Shown here: positions 22,809-30,112 of the stretch, piece by piece
How the letters are laid out: every line of letters starts with the position of its first letter
How positions within the stretch are numbered: position 1 is the stretch's first letter
NCBI RefSeq assembly: GCF_030848505.1
Contig: NZ_JAVDDU010000005.1
Span: 215,929 to 279,928 of the forward strand
Direction of reading: 5' to 3'
DNA length: 64,000 bases
From: Marinimicrobium hydrolyticum
Lineage (GTDB): Bacteria > Pseudomonadota > Gammaproteobacteria > Pseudomonadales > Cellvibrionaceae
The notes under the pieces: generated by a model
The model's input: only the letters and a program-made list of their open reading frames with translations
The model's database searches: none
Told to the model about the DNA's origin: nothing
Position numbers and translations under genes: made by a program

Positions 22809-24440
22809 TTAACGTGAGTGGAGCAGGGCAAATGCTGCACCGTATCCGGGAAGCGTGACGGTCTTTCCATCCCACTGTCCCGGTACCAGGCCATGACCGT
22901 CCAGCAACTGCTTAATTGGCTGATCGTTCGTGTCATATGCCCCGGGTTCTTGACTAAAATTAAACGCAACCAATAATTTCTGGTGCTCGGTTGTGCGCGT
23001 AAACACAAGAATGTTGTTATCCGCGTGCACAAAATCTATGTCACCAAAAATCAGTCCGGGTTGTTGTTTGCGCCATCGAACAAAGCACCGGTAGTGATTC
23101 AGTATTGAATCATGTTTTTCAGCTTGCTGGTCAACGGCCAGTGCTCTATGTGTCGCTGGTATCGGCAGCCAAGTGTGAACTGCTTCGCTAAATCCAGCTT
23201 GTGGCGCAGATTTTTTCCACGGCATTGGAGTTCGGCAACCGTCCCGGCCTTTAAACCGCGGCCAAAAGGCAATGCCGTAAGGATCTTGAAGTTGATCTTG
23301 AAGAATTTCGGCCTCGGTCAAACCAAGTTCTTCACCTTGGTAGGTGCATACACTACCGCGCAGTGAAAGTTGTAGCGCATTGAGCATTTTTGCCTGTTCG
23401 GGGTTATAGGGCGTGTTACCCCAACGACTCATCACTCGAACCACATCGTGGTTTCCGATTGCCCAGCAGGGCCAACCCTCACCGAGACCTGATTCAAGAG
23501 TCGAGACCGTGTTGCGCACGTACTGCGGGCAGAGATCTTCTGCCAATAACTCAAAACTGTAAGCCATGTGCAGGCGTTCGTTGCCAGCGGTGTAATCGGC
23601 CATGGTTTTGAGAGAATCTTCAGAGGATATTTCGCCCAGAGTTACCACCCCTGGGTGCTTATCAATCAGCTGGCGCAAGCGTTTCAGGAAGCTGAGGTTT
23701 TCCGGCCGGGTATTGTCATAAAGGTGGCGTTGGTAGGCGTAAGGGTTGTCAGTAGTAAAACCCCGACCCTTGCGCTCAGCTTCTGGTTTTGAGGGGTTGT
23801 TGCGCAACTGTTGATCGTGAAAACAAAAGTTGATTGCGTCCAAGCGGAAACCGTCCACGCCTCTTTTGAGCCAAAATTCAACCTCGGACAGGATTTCGTT
23901 TTGAACTTCTGGGTTATGGAAGTTAAGGTCAGGCTGACTCTTTAAGAAATTGTGCAAATAATATTGGCAACGACGCGGCTCCCACTCCCAGGCAACACCG
24001 CCGAAGATGGAAAGCCAGTTATTGGGTGGGGTGCCGTCCTCCGCCGGATCGGCCCAGACATACCAATCTGCTTTGTCATTCTTGCGACACTGACGGCTCT
24101 GTTCAAACCAGGGATGCTGGTCCGAGGTATGGCTTAATACCTGGTCTATAATAATTCGAATATCGCGATCGTGTGCTTCAGCGATCAGGCGATCAAAGTC
24201 GTCAAGCGTGCCGAAAATCGGATCGATGTCGCGATAGTCGCTGATGTCGTATCCAAAGTCTTTCATCGGAGACTTGAAAAACGGTGAGATCCATACGGCA
24301 TCAACACCCAGGCTGGCGATGTAGTCTAGCTTGCTGATAATGCCCGGCAAGTCACCGATGCCATCGCCGTTGCTGTCCATCAGACTGCGGGGATAGACCT
24401 GATAGATAACGGCGCCGCGCCACCAAGGGTTAGTTTGCAT
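22809..24440 (-). CDS. Cytoplasmic GH13 alpha-glucosidase (oligo-1,6/alpha-1,4-glucosidase type)
   Basis: The 543-residue enzyme has no signal peptide and begins WWRGAVIYQVYPRSL, typical of the GH13 alpha-glucosidase subfamilies. The fingerprint DSNGDGIGDLPGI is at 22-34. The predicted nucleophile is D201 (DGFRLDAINF), the acid E270 (TLGEISSED) and the third acid D332 (AIGNHDVVR). It would hydrolyse imported maltooligosaccharides to glucose. Whether it prefers alpha-1,4 or alpha-1,6 links cannot be settled by eye. It is the first gene of the minus-strand operon leading into the TonB receptor and reads away from three operators at 24563-24645. Confidence 0.92.
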   Translation of the reverse strand: MQTNPWWRGAVIYQVYPRSLMDSNGDGIGDLPGIISKLDYIASLGVDAVWISPFFKSPMKDFGYDISDYRDIDPIFGTLDDFDRLIAEAHDRDIRIIIDQVLSHTSDQHPWFEQSRQCRKNDKADWYVWADPAEDGTPPNNWLSIFGGVAWEWEPRRCQYYLHNFLKSQPDLNFHNPEVQNEILSEVEFWLKRGVDGFRLDAINFCFHDQQLRNNPSKPEAERKGRGFTTDNPYAYQRHLYDNTRPENLSFLKRLRQLIDKHPGVVTLGEISSEDSLKTMADYTAGNERLHMAYSFELLAEDLCPQYVRNTVSTLESGLGEGWPCWAIGNHDVVRVMSRWGNTPYNPEQAKMLNALQLSLRGSVCTYQGEELGLTEAEILQDQLQDPYGIAFWPRFKGRDGCRTPMPWKKSAPQAGFSEAVHTWLPIPATHRALAVDQQAEKHDSILNHYRCFVRWRKQQPGLIFGDIDFVHADNNILVFTRTTEHQKLLVAFNFSQEPGAYDTNDQPIKQLLDGHGLVPGQWDGKTVTLPGYGAAFALLHSR

Positions 24441-24562
24441 AGTACTGAAAACCTATTGTGATTGTTTGTTGTTCAGGCTGCCTCGTCCCTGGGTATACCG
24501 AAGCCTGTATAAATTAACTGTTGATCTAACATACGCCTGGCACTTCTCTCATCGCAATAGAC

Positions 24563-24576
24563 TGCATACGTATGCA
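24563..24576. promoter_or_regulatory. Starch-regulon operator 3
   Basis: Perfect TGCATACGTATGCA in the 285-base gap between the divergent glucosidase (minus) and MFS transporter (plus) genes. Confidence 0.8.
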
Positions 24577-24591
24577 TTGCCAAAACGCCGA

Positions 24592-24605
24592 TGCATACGT
24601 ATGCA
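24592..24605. promoter_or_regulatory. Starch-regulon operator 4
   Basis: Perfect TGCATACGTATGCA, centre 29 bases from operator 3, in the same divergent control region. Confidence 0.8.
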
Positions 24606-24631
24606 TCAGGCTGAGCGGGAGAAAAAATGTC

Positions 24632-24645
24632 TGAATACGTATGCA
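24632..24645. promoter_or_regulatory. Starch-regulon operator 5 (one mismatch)
   Basis: TGAATACGTATGCA differs from the consensus at one base and lies 40 bases centre-to-centre from operator 4. A weak -35/-10 pair for the plus-strand transporter (TTGTGC 24650-24655, 16 bases, TATTGT) follows directly, so this operator is placed to act on that promoter. Confidence 0.65.
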
Positions 24646-24725
24646 ATGCCTTGTGCGACGGGGGCTGGACTACTATTGTTAGTCGTTAATAATCATTACA
24701 TCCGCTGAACAGGCAGTACCTGACC

Positions 24726-26306
24726 ATGATAAAAAAACCCCAGCTCAGCTTCTGGCAAATCTGGAACATGAGTTTTGGCTTTCTCGGCATCCAGTTTGGC
24801 TTCGCCTTGCAGAACTCGAATGTCAGCCGAATATTTCAAACCCTCGGCGCAGATGTGGATACACTTCCCATCCTGTGGTTAGCGGCCCCAATGACGGGAC
24901 TGATCGTCCAACCGATTATTGGCTACTTTAGCGATCGAACCTGGACTGGCCTGGGCCGTCGCCGGCCTTATTTTCTGTACGGCGCTATTGCAGCCAGCCT
25001 GGCGTTGATCGTTATGCCGCATTCGCCTTACCTGTGGGTTGCGGCGGGGATGCTCTGGATTCTCGATGCGTCCATTAATGTGTCAATGGAGCCATTTCGG
25101 GCGTTTGTCGGCGACATGCTGCCGGAGAAGCAGCGCACAGCAGGCTTCGCCATGCAAAGCTTCTTTATTGGTATCGGTTCGGTGGTGGCTTCAGCTTTGC
25201 CGTGGATGCTGACTAACTGGTTTGATGTCGCCAATACGGCGGCGGCGGGGGTGATTCCGCCTTCGGTCATGTATGCGTTCTATGTGGGCGCTGGGGTGTT
25301 CTTTTTCGCTGTGCTCTGGACGGTAATGACCACAAAAGAATACAGCCCTGAGCAGATTCAGGCATTCGCCGCTTACGACGATAGTCTGAAGAAAAGCCGC
25401 ACCGTAGAAATTCTCGCGGAGAATCGAACCCATAGCCAGTACGCTCGCGGTGGCAAGCTTTGGTTTGCCGTCGGTGTGGTTATGGTGGCGGTTATTGCAG
25501 GCTTTGAGTTGGACTGGCGGCTACAGATTATTGCCGGCGGCGTGTGCGTGTTCGGCATCTTGCAGTTGATCAGCGCTTACATGCTAGGCAACGGCAAGGT
25601 AAACAATGGTTTTTATCATTTTACGCATGACTTTTTTCACATGCCCAAGACCATGAAGCAGCTGGCGGTGGTACAGTTTTTCTCGTGGTTTGGTCTGTTT
25701 TGCCTATGGATATACGCCACTCCGGCGATCACGAGTTACCATTACGGCACCAGCGATACGGCCTCTTTGGCTTATAACGAAGGTGCTGACTGGGTAGGCG
25801 TACTCTTTGCGTCCTACAACATCTTCGCCGCGATGGCCGCCTTCCTAATCCCGGTGGTTGCTAAACTGATCTCCCGTAAACACACCCACATGGTCAATTT
25901 GACTATGGGTGGCTTGGGTATGATCTCGCTTTTACTGATCCGTGACCCCGCTTGGCTCATGCTGTCGATGGTCGGTGTTGGTATTGCCTGGGCCTCTATC
26001 CTGTCGATGCCTTACGCCATCCTTTCCTGCTCTCTGCCGGCCCACAAGTTGGGTATATTTATGGGGATATTTAACTTTTTTATCGTGATTCCGCAGATTC
26101 TGGCCGTGAGTATTCTGGGGATGCTGGTGCGCGATCTTTTTGGTGGCCAGGCCATATACGTGCTGGTGCTCGCGGGAGTGTGTTTCTTTCTTGCAGCGGC
26201 TGCTACCCAATTTGTCGAAGACGAGGGTGCGGAAGCTTCTATTGAAGATGAAGGTACATTAGGTTTAGCAGACGGCGAAGGGCGCAGCAGCGTTCCTGTG
26301 AGGTAA
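24726..26306 (+). CDS. MFS sugar transporter (maltose/maltodextrin type)
   Basis: The 526-residue inner-membrane protein has about 12 hydrophobic segments. The beginning SFWQIWNMSFGFLGIQFGF, and PIIGYFSDRTWTGLGRRRPY after the second segment, are the hallmark of the sucrose/maltose MFS group (GPH/SLC45-like proton symporters), which replaces MalFGK in many marine and plant-associated gammaproteobacteria. It would carry maltooligosaccharides from periplasm to cytoplasm. The C-terminal tail is acidic and cytoplasmic. The amylase lipoprotein gene starts 6 bases after its stop, so they share an operon. A gene name such as malT is used for homologues but not assigned here. Confidence 0.9.
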   Translation: MIKKPQLSFWQIWNMSFGFLGIQFGFALQNSNVSRIFQTLGADVDTLPILWLAAPMTGLIVQPIIGYFSDRTWTGLGRRRPYFLYGAIAASLALIVMPHSPYLWVAAGMLWILDASINVSMEPFRAFVGDMLPEKQRTAGFAMQSFFIGIGSVVASALPWMLTNWFDVANTAAAGVIPPSVMYAFYVGAGVFFFAVLWTVMTTKEYSPEQIQAFAAYDDSLKKSRTVEILAENRTHSQYARGGKLWFAVGVVMVAVIAGFELDWRLQIIAGGVCVFGILQLISAYMLGNGKVNNGFYHFTHDFFHMPKTMKQLAVVQFFSWFGLFCLWIYATPAITSYHYGTSDTASLAYNEGADWVGVLFASYNIFAAMAAFLIPVVAKLISRKHTHMVNLTMGGLGMISLLLIRDPAWLMLSMVGVGIAWASILSMPYAILSCSLPAHKLGIFMGIFNFFIVIPQILAVSILGMLVRDLFGGQAIYVLVLAGVCFFLAAAATQFVEDEGAEASIEDEGTLGLADGEGRSSVPVR

Positions 26307-26312
26307 GCGATT

Positions 26313-28016
26313 ATGAATCTTTGGAAAAGTATTGCGTTGTTGCCACTGACAGCGGTGATGGTTACCGGCTGCGCCAACGAACGCAGCACAGAGTCTGCAG
26401 CGGTTAGCCCTGATGCGGAGTATTACGGTACGCGCGAGCCGTGGGCTCGCGAAGCGATCTATTTCGTAATGACTGACCGTTTCGTGGATGGGGATTCGAG
26501 TAACAATTTTGAGGATCAGGGCGGAGCTTACCCCAGTTGGGAAGGGCGCCTTGAGGGACCGGACGGTAAAGAGGCCTTTATAGGCTACATGGGGGGCGAT
26601 TTTAAAGGCCTGCTTAATAACGCCCAGTACATTCGTGATTTGGGTTTTACGTCGGTTTGGGTCACGCCCATCGTCGATAACCCCAATGCAGCCTTCAGTG
26701 GTGGTGACAAAGTCACCTATGGTGGCAGTGGTGATGGCGGGAAAACCGGGTATCACGGCTACTGGGGCGTTAACTTTTATAAGGTCGATCAGCACCTGGA
26801 ATCAGATGATCTGACATTCGCCGATCTTACCCAAGCCTTGGACGAGGATTATGGCTTGAAACTGGTGCTCGATATTGTTGCCAACCACGGTTCTCCCGCG
26901 TGGGGCATGCCCGAGCCGCACGGCAACTTTGGTCAGATATACGGCCCCGATGGGGAGCTGTTGGCTGATCACGGCAATGTTCACCCCCATGATCTGGACC
27001 CAGACAATAACCCTTTGCAGCGTTGGTTCCTGCCCGAGCAAGATATTGCCGAGCTGGCCAACCTAGACCCGGATAACCCCGAAGTAATGGACTACTTTGT
27101 CAATGCCTACTTGCAGTGGATCGACCAGGGCGCGGCAGCGTTTCGCATCGACACCATCAAGCATCAACCGCATCACTTCTGGAAAGAGTTTGTCGGGCGT
27201 ATTCGCGCTGAGCATCCAGACTTCTTTATGTTTGGAGAGAGTTGGAGTTTTGAGGCGGCCGAAATTGCTGAACACACTTACCCGGAAAACGGCGGTGTGA
27301 GTGTGATCGACTTTCCCGGTCGCCAGCACATGACCCAGGTCTTTGAAAACCCAGGCAGCGATTTCTCCGAGATTTTGGGTTATCTGCACCTGGAAAACAG
27401 CCCTTACCGAAACCCATACGAATTGGCGATTTTTTACGATAACCACGATATGAGTCGTTTGAACGCCGATACGGGTGGTTACATGAGCGCCAATAACTGG
27501 CTCTTTACCTCTCGCGGTATTCCCGTCGTGTATTACGGTTCTGAAATTGGCTTTCAGTCAGGCTTAGCCGAACATTACGGTAATAGAAACTATTACGGGG
27601 AAGAGAACATTGCGCGTGCGGACGGGCATCCCATTGCGGAGGCGCTGCGCCATATCGCCCACATTCGCCAGCAGTCCATTGCCTTGCAAAAAGGTTTACA
27701 GGTGAATTTAGAGTTTGCCGGTGATACGGCGTCGTTTTTGCGCGTCTATCAGGTCGATGGCGTTACCGAGACTGCGTTGGTGTTGCTGAATAAGGGCGAC
27801 CAACCTACTGAGGTGAGAGCTGAAGAACTCATTAGCAGTGGGCGCTGGGAAGAATTAGGAGGCAATGCTGTGGTCAACGTTGATCGCGCCGACCCCACTG
27901 TTGTACTTGAAGTGCCGGCCCACGGTGTACGCGTATTAACCTTTGATAGCCCGGTTAACAACCCTGAGCTGGCCGAACGACTGGAAGCATTGCGAATTCC
28001 CGCTAGCCCTCGTTAA
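26313..28016 (+). CDS. GH13 alpha-amylase/cyclomaltodextrinase-like lipoprotein
   Basis: The 567-residue lipoprotein has a lipobox VTGC (C20). The GH13 barrel starts AIYFVMTDRFVDGD and carries the predicted nucleophile D280 (AAFRIDTIKH), acid E309 (FMFGESWSF) and third acid D379 (FYDNHDMSR). The DRFVDGD calcium-binding start and the GYMGGDFKGL block are typical of bacterial secreted amylases and cyclodextrin-degrading enzymes. Ala at +2 suggests outer-membrane location, in periplasm or at the surface. It is co-transcribed with the transporter and is convergent with the LacI gene, 6 bases apart; a possible terminator lies within the 3' end of that gene near 28029-28058. Confidence 0.9.
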   Translation: MNLWKSIALLPLTAVMVTGCANERSTESAAVSPDAEYYGTREPWAREAIYFVMTDRFVDGDSSNNFEDQGGAYPSWEGRLEGPDGKEAFIGYMGGDFKGLLNNAQYIRDLGFTSVWVTPIVDNPNAAFSGGDKVTYGGSGDGGKTGYHGYWGVNFYKVDQHLESDDLTFADLTQALDEDYGLKLVLDIVANHGSPAWGMPEPHGNFGQIYGPDGELLADHGNVHPHDLDPDNNPLQRWFLPEQDIAELANLDPDNPEVMDYFVNAYLQWIDQGAAAFRIDTIKHQPHHFWKEFVGRIRAEHPDFFMFGESWSFEAAEIAEHTYPENGGVSVIDFPGRQHMTQVFENPGSDFSEILGYLHLENSPYRNPYELAIFYDNHDMSRLNADTGGYMSANNWLFTSRGIPVVYYGSEIGFQSGLAEHYGNRNYYGEENIARADGHPIAEALRHIAHIRQQSIALQKGLQVNLEFAGDTASFLRVYQVDGVTETALVLLNKGDQPTEVRAEELISSGRWEELGGNAVVNVDRADPTVVLEVPAHGVRVLTFDSPVNNPELAERLEALRIPASPR

Positions 28017-28022
28017 CTGCGA

Positions 28023-29081
28023 TTAAGCGGCGGGGTTCTGCTTGCGGCCGCCTTTTTTGGCGCCGCAAGAGCCGCGCACGATCAGCTCGGCAGGCAATAG
28101 TTTTGACTCAATCACTTCCCCGGAGACCAGTTGCAACAGGTTCTCTACCAGCAGTTCTCCAGCTTTGTTTGTGTCCTGGCGTACGGTGGATAAGGGCGGG
28201 TGGGTATAGGCAGACATGGGAATGTCGTCGAAGCCCATCACGGCAATGTCGTCTGGAATGATATAGCCAAATTCCTCCAATGCCATCATGCAGCCGATAG
28301 CAATCAAATCACTCGCACCAAACACCGCGTCATACTCAACTCCGCGCTCCTGCAGAATTTTTATCGCCTGATAACCCGAGTCTTCAAAAGTTTCTGCGGT
28401 TACCTGTAACTGCGGGTTAACGTCGATGCCTGCAGCCCTAAGTGCCTTGCAGTAGCCTTCGTAGCGAGCACTGAATTCCGGGCTGTGCTCCGAGATGTCT
28501 CCGATAAAGGCGATGTTGCTATAGCCCAACTTAATCAAGTGTTTGGTGGCTTTGCAGGCGCTGTTGAAATTGTCGCAGCCGATTGAAAAGCCCGGTTGTC
28601 CAGGAAGCACCGGCCCCCAGGTAATGTATTGAGCGCCAGCGTCAGTCAGCCGGTTGAGCTTTTCAACGTAGGTTACGTAGTCGCCATACCCGAGAAAAAT
28701 GATGCCGTCCGCTCGGTTGGCATCAACATAGTCGGAGTTCCAGTCTTCACTTGCTTGTTGAAACGAGACCAGGAGGTCGTAACCCTGATTGGCACAAGCA
28801 CGGGTGATGCTGCCTAGCATTGACAGAAAAAACGGATTAATGACTGAATTGGCAGTGCCGTGATCTTCGCACAATAGAAGCGCGATAGTGCAGGTGCTCC
28901 GCGCGCGCAGGTTGCGGGCATTTTTGTCGACTTTGTAGTTCAGTTCCAGCGCGATCTCCTGGATCTTGCAACGAGTCTCCTCGCTGACCAGTGGGCTGTT
29001 GCGTAGTGCTCGGGACACAGTCGATTGCGAAACGCCTGCTCGATAGGCAATATCGAACGAGGTGGGTCTGCTCTCTTTCAT
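28023..29081 (-). CDS. LacI-family transcriptional regulator of the starch locus (MalR-like)
   Basis: The 352-residue protein has an N-terminal helix-turn-helix (FDIAYRAGVSQSTVSRALRN, about 9-28), a hinge helix (NARNLRARSTCTIALL) and a periplasmic-binding-protein fold ending RQDTNKAGELLVENLLQL. It is the only regulator in the island and the best candidate to bind the five TGCATACGTATGCA sites, with a maltose-like inducer. The ATG at 29081 has AGAGG upstream and begins the DNA-binding domain at the normal distance; an in-frame start at 29165 is rejected. I see no operator in front of its own start, so autoregulation is not evident. The name MalR is an inference from context. Confidence 0.9.
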   Translation of the reverse strand: MKESRPTSFDIAYRAGVSQSTVSRALRNSPLVSEETRCKIQEIALELNYKVDKNARNLRARSTCTIALLLCEDHGTANSVINPFFLSMLGSITRACANQGYDLLVSFQQASEDWNSDYVDANRADGIIFLGYGDYVTYVEKLNRLTDAGAQYITWGPVLPGQPGFSIGCDNFNSACKATKHLIKLGYSNIAFIGDISEHSPEFSARYEGYCKALRAAGIDVNPQLQVTAETFEDSGYQAIKILQERGVEYDAVFGASDLIAIGCMMALEEFGYIIPDDIAVMGFDDIPMSAYTHPPLSTVRQDTNKAGELLVENLLQLVSGEVIESKLLPAELIVRGSCGAKKGGRKQNPAA

Positions 29082-29408
29082 GCTGAAACCTCTTGGGCCA
29101 AGTGACTTGGCTCTATTGTTATCTGTGTACCACGTGCCTCCTGCGATGGACGTAATGCCAGCCAATTATTAAGCGGGTATAAATCGATGTCAATTATAGA
29201 CCGTTATTCCCTTTGGCGCTCATTTCCTTGCCGCAAACAGGTTTTTGCCTGCCTTTGGGATACAATCCGTGCCCAGCGCTCGGATAACTGATGCGATGGT
29301 TATAAGAATTTTCCGAATGTGGACACAGTAAAGAATTGTCAATGCTTTTGACAGCATTTCCCTTTCCCCTGAGGATGCCAGTGCATCTTGAATTCAAAGG
29401 AGTCACAC
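29082..29408. other. Gap between the LacI regulator and ybbA
   Basis: This stretch holds the upstream region of the regulator (read to the left), the right copy of the 16-bp direct repeat (29327-29342) and the ybbA leader. Nothing else is recognisable; there is no integrase, transposase or tRNA. Confidence 0.6.
29327..29342. repeat. Right copy of the 16-bp direct repeat bounding the starch island
   Basis: AGTAAAGAATTGTCAA, identical to 12159-12174 and in the same direction, 66 bases before the ybbA start. Joining tesA's flank and ybbA's flank at this repeat recreates the usual tesA/ybbA divergent pair. Confidence 0.85.
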
Positions 29409-30107
29409 ATGTCACAAGCCGTGGTCGAGGCCCGTGCTGTCCGCAAGGACGTTGCCAGCGCCGAGGGAACCCTATCTATTTTGCACGAGGTGTCCCTCAG
29501 TGTTAGTTCTGGCGACAGTTTAGCGATCACCGGCCCGTCGGGTTCTGGTAAATCCACTTTGCTGGGAATCCTTGCCGGGTTGGATCTGCCCAGTTCTGGG
29601 GAGGTGATTCTAGCCGGGCACAAGCTCACCGCGATGGATGAAGAAGGGCGGGCTAAGGTGCGCGCTGATCATGTCGGCTTTGTGTTTCAATCTTTTCAGT
29701 TACTGCCCGGACTCACCGCGCTTGAAAACGTAATGCTGCCCCTGGAGTTGCACGGCGCTGGAGATGCTCGACAAAAAGCCAGCGATTTTCTGGCACGTGT
29801 GGGGCTGAGCGAGCGTTTGAGCCATTACCCGCAACAATTGTCTGGTGGGGAGCAGCAACGAGTGGCTATTGCCCGCGCCTTTGCCAGCGAACCCCGAGTT
29901 CTGTTCGCGGACGAGCCCACCGGCAATCTCGATATGCATACCGGCGCCCATGTAATTGATTTACTGTTTGAATTAAACCGTGAGCAGGGCACAACCCTGG
30001 TGCTGATTACTCACGAAGAGCGCCTGGCGCTACGCTGCCAGCGCCGAGTGGAGCTGGTTGCCGGAGCCCTGGCGGAACCCGAAGCCGAGCTGTCTCCGGC
30101 GCTATGA
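29409..30107 (+). CDS. ybbA: ABC transporter ATP-binding protein YbbA-like
   Basis: The 232-residue ATPase has Walker [10 protein letters not shown] (42-50), Q-loop [10 protein letters not shown] (91-100), signature LSGGEQQR (144-151), Walker B VLFADEP (164-170) and the H-loop LITHEE. It belongs to the LolD/MacB-type group that works with FtsX-like permeases. In E. coli and Pseudomonas ybbA neighbours tesA and ybbP; the exact cargo is unsettled. The ATG at 29409 follows AAAGGAG at good spacing; the TTG at 29388 is rejected. ybbP begins within 5 bases of the stop, so the two are coupled. Confidence 0.92.
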   Translation: MSQAVVEARAVRKDVASAEGTLSILHEVSLSVSSGDSLAITGPSGSGKSTLLGILAGLDLPSSGEVILAGHKLTAMDEEGRAKVRADHVGFVFQSFQLLPGLTALENVMLPLELHGAGDARQKASDFLARVGLSERLSHYPQQLSGGEQQRVAIARAFASEPRVLFADEPTGNLDMHTGAHVIDLLFELNREQGTTLVLITHEERLALRCQRRVELVAGALAEPEAELSPAL

Positions 30108-30112
30108 GGTAA

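Noticed and set aside
12175..29326. Starch region as a classical integrative element
   Set aside because: No integrase, transposase, tRNA target or transfer gene is present; only the direct repeat supports insertion, so it is reported as an island of unknown entry route.
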